A DNA stretch of 9,259 bases from Hippea sp. (lineage in GTDB: Bacteria > Campylobacterota_A > Desulfurellia > Desulfurellales > Hippeaceae). Positions 1 to 7,464 of the stretch are shown here, piece after piece. A program made the position numbers and the translations under genes. Under the pieces are notes generated by a model. It did no database searches. It was not told the DNA's origin and saw only the letters and a list, made by a program, of their open reading frames with translations. The stretch is from contig WFRG01000067.1 of assembly GCA_015486705.1 (NCBI GenBank), forward strand, positions 1-9,259. Reading direction: 5' to 3'. Numbering within the stretch: position 1 is the first letter of the stretch; each line of letters begins with the position of its first letter.

Positions 1-7
1 AATTAAT

Positions 8-19
8 CACACTCTCCTC
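8..19 (-). promoter_or_regulatory. Possible ribosome binding site and GTG start of a divergent gene leaving the window
   Basis: On the minus strand GAGGAG (19 to 14) is followed after three bases by GTG (10 to 8), then ATT AAT and the window edge. The spacing is short for the full GAGGAG but acceptable if only GAGG pairs with the ribosome. A gene divergent from the fadL-like gene would fit the roughly 120 bases of noncoding DNA to the right. Only two codons are visible, so the gene cannot be identified, and its start may lie beyond the edge. Confidence 0.3.
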
Positions 20-142
20 GTAAATTTAAGCAAAATAACACTATTAACAATCAACGAACATCTCCAAAGCACCCTATAAAAACACGAATTCTTATCCTTT
101 AACAATCCAAGAAAATGTGACTCTTTAAATCTTAACTTTTAT

Positions 143-172
143 TTGACTTATAAATACAAATTGGATTAAAAT
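143..172 (+). promoter_or_regulatory. Sigma-70 type promoter of the FadL-like/lipase operon
   Basis: TTGACT (143-148) is separated by 18 bases from TAAAAT (167-172); each box matches the consensus in five of six positions. Transcription would begin near 179, giving a leader of about 20 bases that contains the ribosome binding site at 189-194. An ATG at 171 lies inside the -10 box, so it cannot be the translation start of a message made from this promoter. Upstream, from 20 to 142, I see only AT-rich noncoding DNA with no clear operator. Confidence 0.6.
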
Positions 173-188
173 GTGCCAAATAATTTCC

Positions 189-194
189 AGGAGG
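189..194 (+). promoter_or_regulatory. Ribosome binding site deciding the FadL-like start
   Basis: AGGAGG lies six bases before the ATG at 201, an ideal spacing. This chooses 201 over the in-frame ATG at 171, which has no such site, falls in the -10 box, and would put a charged ten-residue extension ahead of a normal signal peptide. Confidence 0.85.
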
Positions 195-200
195 TTGCTT

Positions 201-1499
201 ATGGGTAGATTTAAGTTTTTGGCTCTTTCTTTTCTTATTCTAATGTGTTTCCCGCTGTTAACGTACGCTGGAAACGTTGACACCTTTGGAATTGGTTCAA
301 AAGCTACAGCACTTGGTGGAGCTTATGCAGCTTATGCTGACGGGCCGTTTGCTGTTTACTATAACCCCGCAGGGTTAACTCAAGTAAAAAGACCCATGAT
401 TAGTGTTGGCGGAGAGATTATGGACCCAACATTAAAGGTCTACAACTATAAAGCCACAGACTTAGGAGGAAACAAAGTTGATCCATATGGAAAAGACATA
501 TCTGACACATCCCCGGATTTAGTTGTTCCATTTGCAGGTTTTGTCATTCCTTTAAACGACAGATTCACGTTTGGCTTTGCAGCATACACACCTTATGGCT
601 TGCATGTTAAGTTTGACAGTAACCCTTTAGTAAACCCTGGTGCATACAATAACTTTGATTCATACTATATGAGAATGGTCGTGACGCCCACCATAGCCTA
701 CAAAATCTCAGATAAATTATCGGTAGGCTTTGGTATATCAATAGGAAAGTCATATAGCGGTAATGAAAGAAGAATATACGCACCTGGAACTTCACTGCAT
801 AACAAGATAATAAAAGGCAACATGATGGACCCTATAAACTACTCATACAACATAGGTGTTCTTTATAAGCCTATAAAACAGATTGCTCTTGGGTTGACGT
901 ACAGATCAAGAACACATACTAACTTTACCGGAACGGTAGAGACCGAAGGTGTACAAAGGGTTGGTGCATCTGTAGTTATTGATCACCCAGATCAAGTGCA
1001 AGCAGGAATTAGGTATATGCCAACAGATTATTTGTCTTTCGAAGTTGACTTTCTGTGGACACATTGGGATTTGATACATCAATATACACTGCATTTCAAT
1101 AGCCCTTTAACGATAATAAACAGCAAGGAACAGACATTCTACAGGAATTGGAAAAACACAAAAGAGTTTAAATTCGGTGCAGAATGGAAAGCTTCAAAAT
1201 TATTAACCCTAAGAGCTGGCTATTACTATGACCCATCACCAATTCCAACCGATACATTCGACATGGTTTGGCCAGACGGTAATAAAGAAACATACTGTTT
1301 TGGAGCTGGTTTGGACTTCGGACACTTCAGTGTAGATGCAGCTATCCAATACATAAAAGCAACAGGCAAAAGGTATGTAAGAGGCGACAGTGAAGAGTTA
1401 AATAGCTCCTATCCAAGCACATATGACCCTGGCAGCGTTTACACAGAAGGATACGGCAAATTATGGGGTTACAGCTTGACATTGAACTACAAATTTTAA
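201..1499 (+). CDS. Outer-membrane FadL/OMPP1/TodX-family transporter (long-chain fatty acids or other hydrophobic compounds)
   Basis: This 432-residue protein is a probable outer-membrane beta-barrel that takes up hydrophobic molecules. Residues 1-23 form a signal peptide (basic GRFK, hydrophobic core, TYA then cleavage before G24). The mature N terminus carries the family's hatch signature, with DTFGIGSKATALGGAYAA at 27-44 and NPAGL at 55-59; after cleavage this NPA falls at about mature position 32, as in E. coli FadL (NPA at 33-35). The body is rich in alternating aromatic and polar residues typical of beta-strands, and the protein ends in YSLTLNYKF with a terminal Phe, the usual barrel-assembly signal. 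Length is normal for the family. The lipase gene follows after 19 bases, so the two are almost certainly co-transcribed. That context favours fatty acids as substrate, but family members also carry aromatic hydrocarbons, so the substrate is inferred. Confidence 0.9.
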   Translation: MGRFKFLALSFLILMCFPLLTYAGNVDTFGIGSKATALGGAYAAYADGPFAVYYNPAGLTQVKRPMISVGGEIMDPTLKVYNYKATDLGGNKVDPYGKDISDTSPDLVVPFAGFVIPLNDRFTFGFAAYTPYGLHVKFDSNPLVNPGAYNNFDSYYMRMVVTPTIAYKISDKLSVGFGISIGKSYSGNERRIYAPGTSLHNKIIKGNMMDPINYSYNIGVLYKPIKQIALGLTYRSRTHTNFTGTVETEGVQRVGASVVIDHPDQVQAGIRYMPTDYLSFEVDFLWTHWDLIHQYTLHFNSPLTIINSKEQTFYRNWKNTKEFKFGAEWKASKLLTLRAGYYYDPSPIPTDTFDMVWPDGNKETYCFGAGLDFGHFSVDAAIQYIKATGKRYVRGDSEELNSSYPSTYDPGSVYTEGYGKLWGYSLTLNYKF

Positions 1500-1518
1500 G
1501 TAACAAGGAGGTAATTTT

Positions 1519-4074
1519 ATGAAAAAATTCATCACATATCTTGCAGCCTTAACTTTAGTATTGATGGTTTATTCCTGTGGAAGCGGTGGGGGAGCACCAC
1601 ACCTTGGCGGAGGAAGCAGTATCGGTTCTCAATCCACACAACCAGCAACAGTATACAATATAGACCAACAGGACCCAAGCAAATCTGTAATACCATTCCC
1701 AAATGATCTGGTCTTAAATGGTAGTTCAGATTTAGGTCCTGCTTTATTACAAGCCGTTGAAGGTTCTACAAAAAGTCTAACAAGGACTGAAGGAGTTGAT
1801 TCTAGCACATCTAACCTTTTGGCTTTCTACACAGCTTTAATAGCTTTAAAATTGGAAGGTTTCAGTCCAAATACACCTGTCATAATACCCGTTCCAAAGG
1901 GTGTTCAACTGAATGAAAATGAGCTACAAGAAAATATAAAGGCGATTGATTTAACAAGATTTATAGAATACGTAATTGGAAACTTTTTACTAACTGGAAA
2001 ATACACACCTACTTCCGCAAATGATTACTGTGCTCTATTTAGCAGTCATCAAGATAACGATACCTTAGCTATCGGTTGTGCAGAAACAATTTTAGGCTAC
2101 TATGCAAATACAAATCCTCAGGAACTATCTTCATTTATAAGCGGTATCTCACCTTACATCTATACGCCTTTGGTTGTAAAACAAGACGTGTCTAATGGCA
2201 TAGTTTACGGTTACCCTGTTGTTCCGTTTAATCCTGGCGATAAATATGTAGCAGTAGTTCAAAAGGGCATAAATGGGCTCAACCCATCTTTAATAGGACA
2301 GTGGCTAATAGGGTATGGATCATCATCAGATAAAGATTTTCAACAATTAAAACCATTAAGGGAAGCCTATGTTGGCATTCTTCCTTTATTAAGTGCTTTA
2401 GGTATACAAAAAAGCAATATAAATGAAATGACTACCTTTACCGTAGCGGATAAAACTTTAGGTTTAACAGATTATGGAATAATGTCTCAGTTGGCAACCG
2501 GATTGGAAAACGGTAGTATTCAGATTAGTGACTTGATTAATGCCTTGCAAGCTTACGTTGGTAACGAGTGTGATGCAACATCAAATCATTTATGCACTAT
2601 ACTGAATAACATTTTAGAAAACGATTATGAATACTCAGACCTTGATAATATGACTTATGCAGGACCGAGTTCCGAAAATGAATACTTACAAATAGACGGT
2701 CTTAGTGATCTACCACTTGTGTGTCAAGATCTGTACGATAACGCAACAATAAGACAAGCGTACGGTTTACATCAAATCACAAATTTGTCTAGTGAAATGG
2801 CAATTTTGCTCAATAGCACATCATTAGATAACGTAACACCATACATACTCACACCAAATGTATATGAGATTTCAGCCATAATGACAATAATAGATAGCAA
2901 TACATCTGATAACGGAACATTAAACTATCCCGAGATTTGCAAAGAAATTTTCGATAACGCAACCCTCTATGATAATGTAACAACGGTCATTTATCCTCCA
3001 AAAACTCAACTGACTGACTTAAAAGGATTCCTGATATTCCAACATGGTTTAGGCAGAGACAAAAGCGACGGCGGTATATTGGCAAGCGATATACAAGATT
3101 TCGGCAAGTATATTATATTCGCTATGGACTTGCCGTGGCATGGCAATAGGATTCCACCAAATCCAATGTTCGCAAGTCAAGCTTCGGCTTGCCAAAAAAG
3201 TGGATCATGCTATCTAACTGCTAATCCTATTAACGATGTAATGAATATCTATCAATCTCTCCTCGATATGCACACATTCACAAAATTTGTTTATGCAAGC
3301 GATGTAGAAACAATGGCAAAAGTTGGCACAACATTAACCGGAAATCCTTTACCTCCTCTACCAGTTTACTTTGCCGGTCAATCTATGGGCTCAATTACAG
3401 GTTCTATGCTGCTGAACATAGACAACATAACACAATCGAAAGCCCTCCAGATTGCGGGATTACCAGCAAACAACTACATCTCTAAAGCAGTTCTCAATGT
3501 AGGCGGTGCAAATTACTCTGCCATTATTAACGGTGCTACAAACCCAGAAATTGCGGCATTGGGTGAGGCAGCAACTGGAGGCAAGTACAGCAAGAATCAG
3601 GTAGGATACAATTTAGCTATAGCCCTATTCCAACTTGTACTTGATCCAGTTGATCCATCATTCATGGCAAGAAACCCAAACATTAAAAGTAAAATAATCA
3701 TGCAAAACGTGGAAGGCGATACGCTGGTTCCGAATACATCAAATGAACTATTATATTATGCTTATAACTACAACTACAACAAGTTACCATCCTATCCATT
3801 TACCAGGGTAAAACCAAATTATATTTCTTATGACAACAGCACAATTTCAGCTACAGCTGGAAAGTGGTATATGTTTGAAGGCGATGCGCAATATCCATGG
3901 ATTAACCACGGATTTATAATCCACACTGCAGACACTCAAGACGCATTAGACACAATGTACCCATCCACCGTAGTTAACGGAAAGCCAATGATAAACTTAG
4001 ACTATGCCAACAAAGCCGAAGCTCTTGCAAGACAGCAAATGTGCACATTCCTATCACCTGTGCCTATACCTTAA
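1519..4074 (+). CDS. Surface lipoprotein lipase/lysophospholipase, VolA-like (bacterial virulence factor lipase family)
   Basis: This 851-residue protein is a predicted outer-membrane lipoprotein with an alpha/beta-hydrolase domain. The signal ends at VYSC (17-20), giving a lipidated Cys20 followed by Gly-Ser, so no inner-membrane retention Asp, then a Gly/Ser-rich tether (21-42). IPFPNDLVL at 58-66 is the hallmark of the Lipase_bact_N N-terminal domain. The C-terminal half holds the oxyanion segment QHGLG (508-512), AMDLPWHG (535-542), the nucleophile elbow GQSMG with Ser622, GDTLVP with probable acid Asp734, and NHG with probable His797. Nine further cysteines, including close pairs 351/359 and 558/564, suggest disulfides outside the cytoplasm. 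AAGGAGG lies seven bases before the ATG. From established work, Vibrio cholerae VolA is a surface lysophospholipase paired with a FadL homologue; the same pairing here suggests it releases fatty acids for the upstream channel. Substrate is inferred; a general esterase role remains possible. Confidence 0.85.
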   Translation: MKKFITYLAALTLVLMVYSCGSGGGAPHLGGGSSIGSQSTQPATVYNIDQQDPSKSVIPFPNDLVLNGSSDLGPALLQAVEGSTKSLTRTEGVDSSTSNLLAFYTALIALKLEGFSPNTPVIIPVPKGVQLNENELQENIKAIDLTRFIEYVIGNFLLTGKYTPTSANDYCALFSSHQDNDTLAIGCAETILGYYANTNPQELSSFISGISPYIYTPLVVKQDVSNGIVYGYPVVPFNPGDKYVAVVQKGINGLNPSLIGQWLIGYGSSSDKDFQQLKPLREAYVGILPLLSALGIQKSNINEMTTFTVADKTLGLTDYGIMSQLATGLENGSIQISDLINALQAYVGNECDATSNHLCTILNNILENDYEYSDLDNMTYAGPSSENEYLQIDGLSDLPLVCQDLYDNATIRQAYGLHQITNLSSEMAILLNSTSLDNVTPYILTPNVYEISAIMTIIDSNTSDNGTLNYPEICKEIFDNATLYDNVTTVIYPPKTQLTDLKGFLIFQHGLGRDKSDGGILASDIQDFGKYIIFAMDLPWHGNRIPPNPMFASQASACQKSGSCYLTANPINDVMNIYQSLLDMHTFTKFVYASDVETMAKVGTTLTGNPLPPLPVYFAGQSMGSITGSMLLNIDNITQSKALQIAGLPANNYISKAVLNVGGANYSAIINGATNPEIAALGEAATGGKYSKNQVGYNLAIALFQLVLDPVDPSFMARNPNIKSKIIMQNVEGDTLVPNTSNELLYYAYNYNYNKLPSYPFTRVKPNYISYDNSTISATAGKWYMFEGDAQYPWINHGFIIHTADTQDALDTMYPSTVVNGKPMINLDYANKAEALARQQMCTFLSPVPIP
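2641..2967 (+). repeat. Degenerate internal protein repeat rich in D-N-x-T motifs within the lipase
   Basis: Two units start with LDN(M/V)T (residues 375 and 436) and end with C(Q/K)(D/E)(L/I)(Y/F)DNAT(I/L) (402-411 and 474-483). At the DNA level the second element shares CGATAACGCAAC in both copies. Unit 1 spans 2641-2751 and unit 2 spans 2824-2967, the latter longer by an extra DNGT segment. In all, D-N-x-T occurs six times between residues 376 and 488. The repeat lies just before the catalytic domain, so it is probably an inserted linker or lid domain. It was found by eye and needs a proper alignment. Confidence 0.5.
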
Positions 4075-4093
4075 GCTTTAGACAAAATCTAGA

Positions 4094-4127
4094 AAAAGCG
4101 GGCTCTTCCAACGCCCGCTTTTCTTTT
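4094..4127. terminator. Bidirectional rho-independent terminator between convergent operons
   Basis: A perfect 10-bp stem, AAAAGCGGGC (4094-4103) with GCCCGCTTTT (4113-4122), encloses a nine-base loop. On the plus strand it is followed by CTTTT, and it lies 20 bases after the lipase stop codon. Read on the minus strand the same stem is followed by TCTAGATTTT after its own T-run, so it can also end the rpoD-to-ruvB message. Confidence 0.88.
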
Positions 4128-4133
4128 ACCCCT

Positions 4134-4160
4134 TTTTTCACACCTACGAAGTGTGAAAAA
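4134..4160. repeat. Perfect inverted repeat just beyond the ruvB stop
   Basis: TTTTTCACAC (4134-4143) and GTGTGAAAAA (4151-4160) form a 10-bp hairpin with a seven-base loop. It begins six bases past the ruvB stop. On neither strand is it followed by a T-run, so it is not a standard terminator. It would sit as an extra stem in the 3' untranslated region of the ruvB message, ahead of the true terminator. Confidence 0.6.
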
Positions 4161-4166
4161 GTGGAA

Positions 4167-5153
4167 TTAAAGCAAGGTTTTATGACGGGATTTTTTCTCT
4201 TTTAAAGCCAAATTTGTGGCTACTCTTCCTTTAGGGGTACGCTTTATATACCCCTTTTGCAATAAAAATGGCTCAACAACATCTTCGAGTGTGCCTTTAT
4301 CCTCGCCAATACTTGCGGCAAGCGTGTCTATTCCAACTGGCCCACCGTTGAATTTGCCCAACAAAGTAGAGATATACTTTTTATCCAAATAGTCAAGGCC
4401 ATCCTCATCTATTTGCAACATCTCCAAAGCCCTTAAGGCAATATCTTCATCAACCGTATCCTTATTTTCAATCTGCGCCAAATCCCTAACCCTTCTCAAA
4501 AGCTTATTTGCTATCCTCGGCGTTCCACGTGACCTTTCCGCAACAATTCTCCTTGCCTCTTTTTTTAAACCAATACCTAACAGTTTAGCCGAGCGTTCAA
4601 GTATTTTTTCTATATCTCCTACAGAATAGAAATCCAATCTAAAAATCATGCCAAACCTGTCTCTCAATGGAGACGTGAGCATCCCAGCCCTTGTGGTAGC
4701 TCCAACCAAAGTGAAAGCAGGCAAATCTATTCTGATAGTTCTAGCTCCAGGACCTTGCCCAACGATTATATCAAGTTTAAAATCCTCCAAAGCCGAGTAT
4801 AACGTTTCCTCTACGGCTCTGTTAAGCCTATGAATCTCATCAATAAACAAAACGTCCTTTTCGCTTAAATTTGTCAATATTGCCGCTATATCTCCCACTT
4901 TCTCAATAGCTGGCCCCGTTGTTGTTATAATATTTGAGTTCATCTCTTTAGCTATAATATTTGCCAAAGTAGTCTTTCCAAGTCCGGGTGGTCCATAAAA
5001 AAGGCAATGCTCCAAGGCCTCTCCCCTTTTTCTTGCCGCCTCAATGGCAAGAGATAGCCCCTTAACAACATTTTCTTGCCCAATATATTCATTTAAACTT
5101 GAAGGCCTTAAATTTAATACTAACTCATCGTTTTCATAATTATTTTCATTCAA
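4167..5153 (-). CDS. ruvB: Holliday junction branch-migration ATPase RuvB
   Basis: RuvB is the hexameric AAA+ motor that, with RuvA, drives branch migration of Holliday junctions in recombinational repair. The 328-residue product has the usual length. Visible in order are the N-terminal [12 protein letters not shown] segment (15-26), Walker A GPPGLGKT (54-61), Walker B VLFIDEIH (101-108), sensor-1 region VGATTRAG (150-157), the SPLRDRFG segment carrying the arginine finger (161-168), sensor-2 [13 protein letters not shown] (209-221), and a C-terminal winged helix ending in the DNA-contacting RTPKGR (305-310). The start is TTG at 5153, overlapping by four bases the stop of the pseudouridine synthase gene; no in-frame ATG or GTG occurs before residue 71, which is inside the ATPase core. 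No ruvA or ruvC is seen here. It is the last gene of the rpoD operon. Confidence 0.97.
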   Translation of the reverse strand: MNENNYENDELVLNLRPSSLNEYIGQENVVKGLSLAIEAARKRGEALEHCLFYGPPGLGKTTLANIIAKEMNSNIITTTGPAIEKVGDIAAILTNLSEKDVLFIDEIHRLNRAVEETLYSALEDFKLDIIVGQGPGARTIRIDLPAFTLVGATTRAGMLTSPLRDRFGMIFRLDFYSVGDIEKILERSAKLLGIGLKKEARRIVAERSRGTPRIANKLLRRVRDLAQIENKDTVDEDIALRALEMLQIDEDGLDYLDKKYISTLLGKFNGGPVGIDTLAASIGEDKGTLEDVVEPFLLQKGYIKRTPKGRVATNLALKEKKSRHKTLL

Positions 5154-5863
5154 CGTTTAACCCCTAGCGCTTGTCTTCTTATAGAGCTAACCTCTTCCTC
5201 ACTAAGCTCTCTGTATTGACCCACCTTTAAATCATCTAACTCAATGTCACCAATGGCTATGCGCTTTAGTTTTTCTATGCCAACGTCAAAGGCCTTTAAA
5301 AAACGCCTTAAAATTCTATTCCTTCCACTATCTATGGCAATAATAACCCAATTTGGATTAGCTGTCTTTTTTATTGTCAAAGGTTTAAAAAACCCATCAT
5401 CCAACATTATGCCTTTGGACATCTCTTTTAATTTTTCTGCATTTAAAGGCTTCTTTGTTTTTACAAGATATGTTTTTCTAATTTTAAACTTGGGGTGCAT
5501 CAGCATATTGGCAAATTTACCGTCATTTGTAACAATCAGCAACCCTTCGGATAGATAGTCGAGCCTCCCGACGCAAATAAGCTTTTGGTTTATAGTGTTA
5601 AAAAAGTCGCAAACCGTTTTTCTGCCTTCTTCATCCTTGGTAGAACTTATTACAAAAGGTGGCTTATAAAAAGCAAAATAGAGATTATCTTGCTTACCTA
5701 AAGTGACCACCTTTCCATCTACTTCCAAAACATCATTTTCTGAAATATCAACAAAGCCCTTTAGTATCTCACCATTTACCTTAACCCTTCCAGCTTTAAC
5801 AAATTCATCAGCTTTTCTTCGTGATATATTTAATGTTTGAGCTAAGTATTTATTAACCCTCAT
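5150..5863 (-). CDS. Ribosomal RNA pseudouridine synthase, RsuA/RluB/RluE/RluF family
   Basis: This 237-residue enzyme should isomerise one uridine of rRNA to pseudouridine. Residues 1-48 form an S4 RNA-binding domain ([28 protein letters not shown]). The catalytic motif is [18 protein letters not shown] (98-115) with nucleophile Asp102. The late family motif reads [11 protein letters not shown] (179-189), where relatives commonly have EGRNRQVRRM or a similar form, so the positions before the arginine pair differ somewhat. The family is secure, but the target (16S U516 as in RsuA, or a 23S site as in RluB/E/F) cannot be decided from sequence. The start ATG overlaps the rpoD stop in ATGA, and no strong ribosome binding site precedes it, so translation is probably coupled to rpoD. 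It overlaps ruvB downstream. Confidence 0.92.
   Translation of the reverse strand: MRVNKYLAQTLNISRRKADEFVKAGRVKVNGEILKGFVDISENDVLEVDGKVVTLGKQDNLYFAFYKPPFVISSTKDEEGRKTVCDFFNTINQKLICVGRLDYLSEGLLIVTNDGKFANMLMHPKFKIRKTYLVKTKKPLNAEKLKEMSKGIMLDDGFFKPLTIKKTANPNWVIIAIDSGRNRILRRFLKAFDVGIEKLKRIAIGDIELDDLKVGQYRELSEEEVSSIRRQALGVKR
5151..5165 (-). promoter_or_regulatory. Ribosome binding site and TTG start of ruvB
   Basis: On the minus strand AGGGG (5165 to 5161) stands seven bases before TTG (5153 to 5151). The TTG shares bases with the upstream TGA in the string TTGA, so reinitiation by ribosomes finishing the upstream gene is likely. An ATG three bases further on is out of frame. Confidence 0.7.
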
Positions 5864-7335
5864 TCTACAAATCCAGACAGAATTCTGCTTCTTTTACGAT
5901 GTCTCAGTTTCCTTAAAGCCTTTGCCTCAATCTGTCTAACCCTCTCTCGTGTAACACCCAAAACTCGACCAACCTCTTCTAAAGTGTGATCATGTCCATC
6001 ACCGATTCCAAACCTCATTCTCAAAACCTTTTCCTCTCTTTCTGTCAATGTTGACAGCACTTCTTCTATTTTTTCTTTCAAATTTTCCTCTATAACATAA
6101 GATAGAGGCTGTTTTGTCCTTGTATCCTCAATAAAATCCTCTAAATGTGTATCGTTATCATCACCTATAGGGGTCTCAAGCGATATGGGCTCTTTAGCTA
6201 TTTTTATTATGCTCTTAATCTTATCCTCATCCATCTCGAGATATTCAGCCAATTCAGCCGCTGTTGGTTCTTTGCCTTTCTCTTGAACCAATAATTTTGA
6301 AGCCCTAACGATTTTATTTATTGTCTCAATCATATGAACGGGGATTCTTATTGTTCTTGCCTGATCGGCTATAGCCCTCGATATAGACTGCCTAATCCAC
6401 CAAGTAGCGTAGGTAGAAAACTTAAAACCTTTTTTGTAGTCAAACTTATCCACAGACTTCATCAAACCAATATTACCTTCTTGTATCAAATCCAAAAAAG
6501 ACAAGCCTCTATTGAGGTGCTTCTTGGCAATAGACACGACCAATCTTAAATTAGCCTTTATCATCTTCTGCTTAATCTCTTCAACATCTTTCCTGGCAAT
6601 TTCAATCTCTCCTAATACATCAAATAGATGTTCTCTATCAGGCAAATTTTTATAGGTCTTAACCCTTTCTAAAAAAGATTCTGTCATTTTCTGTATATAT
6701 TTATCACTTAAAGCAATTTCCTCAAAATCGTTAAATATACCCTCTTTTATTTCTGATATCTCATCCTTATCTTTTGCATTAAGCAAGCTTTCATATTTTT
6801 CTATTATGTCGTCTAAAATCTTTAAAAATGTTTCTTTCGCCGTATGGTCTTCCTCTGCATCGTCGTCAAAATCATAATTTAAGTCTAATGCATTTGAAAC
6901 ATTCTTAACCTTTTCTTCCCCGTTGATTATCTCTTCTTTCAACTCCTTCATTGCATCTTTAACAAACGGAACCTCTATCAGCTTTTTGATTAACTTCGTT
7001 TTACTTTCCTCTATCTTCTTGGCGATTTCGATTTCTTCTTCTCTCGACAGTAAAGGTATATTCCCCATCTCCCTCAAATACATTCTAATCGCGCTTCCCA
7101 CTTCTTCATCTTCACTCAACTCAAAACTCTCGTTCTCAGCATTTGAAGATGTTTGTTTATCAGTATCTATAATGTCTATATCTAAGTCATCGCAACGCTT
7201 TATTATGTCGTCTATATCGTCTACGCTTATGCCTTCTGGAAGGATATCGTTAATCTCATCATACGTAACATACCCTTTTTTCCTACCCTCATCCAAGATT
7301 TTTCTCATTGCTTCATCGTTAGTATCTTTTGACAT
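5860..7335 (-). CDS. rpoD: Primary (housekeeping) RNA polymerase sigma factor RpoD, sigma-70
   Basis: RpoD directs RNA polymerase to most promoters. The 491-residue protein has a region 1.1 (about 1-58), found in primary sigma factors, region 1.2 ([20 protein letters not shown], 79-98), an acidic non-conserved region (about 115-245), regions 2.1-2.4 ([11 protein letters not shown] from 260 through [16 protein letters not shown] at 306-321 and RTIRIPVHM at 327-335), region 3, and the region 4.2 helix-turn-helix ([20 protein letters not shown], 451-470) that reads the -35 box. The spacer is shorter than in E. coli. The start is taken as ATG 7335 with AGGTGG five bases upstream; GTG codons at 7344 and 7341 lie too near or inside that site. 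It is the first gene of a three-gene operon, without the dnaG or rpsU partners seen in some bacteria. Confidence 0.97.
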   Translation of the reverse strand: MSKDTNDEAMRKILDEGRKKGYVTYDEINDILPEGISVDDIDDIIKRCDDLDIDIIDTDKQTSSNAENESFELSEDEEVGSAIRMYLREMGNIPLLSREEEIEIAKKIEESKTKLIKKLIEVPFVKDAMKELKEEIINGEEKVKNVSNALDLNYDFDDDAEEDHTAKETFLKILDDIIEKYESLLNAKDKDEISEIKEGIFNDFEEIALSDKYIQKMTESFLERVKTYKNLPDREHLFDVLGEIEIARKDVEEIKQKMIKANLRLVVSIAKKHLNRGLSFLDLIQEGNIGLMKSVDKFDYKKGFKFSTYATWWIRQSISRAIADQARTIRIPVHMIETINKIVRASKLLVQEKGKEPTAAELAEYLEMDEDKIKSIIKIAKEPISLETPIGDDNDTHLEDFIEDTRTKQPLSYVIEENLKEKIEEVLSTLTEREEKVLRMRFGIGDGHDHTLEEVGRVLGVTRERVRQIEAKALRKLRHRKRSRILSGFVE

Positions 7336-7340
7336 ATTCA

Positions 7341-7346
7341 CCACCT
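7341..7346 (-). promoter_or_regulatory. Ribosome binding site deciding the rpoD start
   Basis: Minus-strand AGGTGG ends five bases before ATG 7335. It favours this ATG over the upstream GTG at 7344, which would overlap the site. The site also lies in a small possible hairpin (ACCTT pairing with AAGGT, 7357-7343). Confidence 0.7.
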
Positions 7347-7405
7347 TCCTTAAAGGTTTTTATGTTCAAAATTCTGGTAATCCTTCTCAAGAAATGCCAC
7401 CATCT

Positions 7406-7438
7406 ATTATAATTTGGGTTAAAAGATCGTTTTGTCAA
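7406..7438 (-). promoter_or_regulatory. Candidate proximal promoter of rpoD (P2)
   Basis: On the minus strand a perfect TTGACA (7438-7433) and a perfect TATAAT (7411-7406) occur, but 21 bases apart, longer than the usual 16-18. An overlapping AATTAT (7414-7409) lies 18 bases from the -35 and matches four of six. Transcription would start near 7399-7402, giving a leader of about 65 bases. The boxes are unlikely to be chance, but their exact use is uncertain. Confidence 0.5.
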
Positions 7439-7440
7439 GA

Positions 7441-7457
7441 TGCAAACCACATTTGCA
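7441..7457. promoter_or_regulatory. 17-bp palindrome between the two rpoD promoters, candidate operator
   Basis: TGCAAA (7441-7446), a five-base spacer, and TTTGCA (7452-7457) form a perfect inverted repeat. It begins one base past the predicted transcription start of P1 and lies two bases upstream of the P2 -35 box. That position suits a dimeric regulator that blocks P1 or acts on P2. No regulator is identified; chance occurrence in AT-rich DNA is possible. Confidence 0.4.
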
Positions 7458-7464
7458 ACTCACG

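Noticed and set aside
171..200. Longer version of the FadL-like protein from ATG 171
   Set aside because: That ATG lies inside the -10 box, has no ribosome binding site, and adds a charged extension to a normal signal peptide. AGGAGG before ATG 201 fits much better.
906..1094. Short minus-strand frame inside the fadL-like gene, and similar short frames inside ruvB, rsuA-family and queA genes
   Set aside because: No ribosome binding sites, no recognisable motifs and complete overlap with well-supported genes.
2641..2985. Strict Campylobacter PglB glycosylation sites (D/E-x-N-x-S/T) in the lipase
   Set aside because: Only one site, at Asn461, has an acidic residue at the -2 position; the others have it at -1 or not at all. 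The cluster is reported only as a general N-x-T enrichment.
7336..7344. GTG start of rpoD three codons upstream
   Set aside because: The GTG overlaps the AGGTGG site that serves ATG 7335, and the purine-rich run before it is directly adjacent with no spacing.
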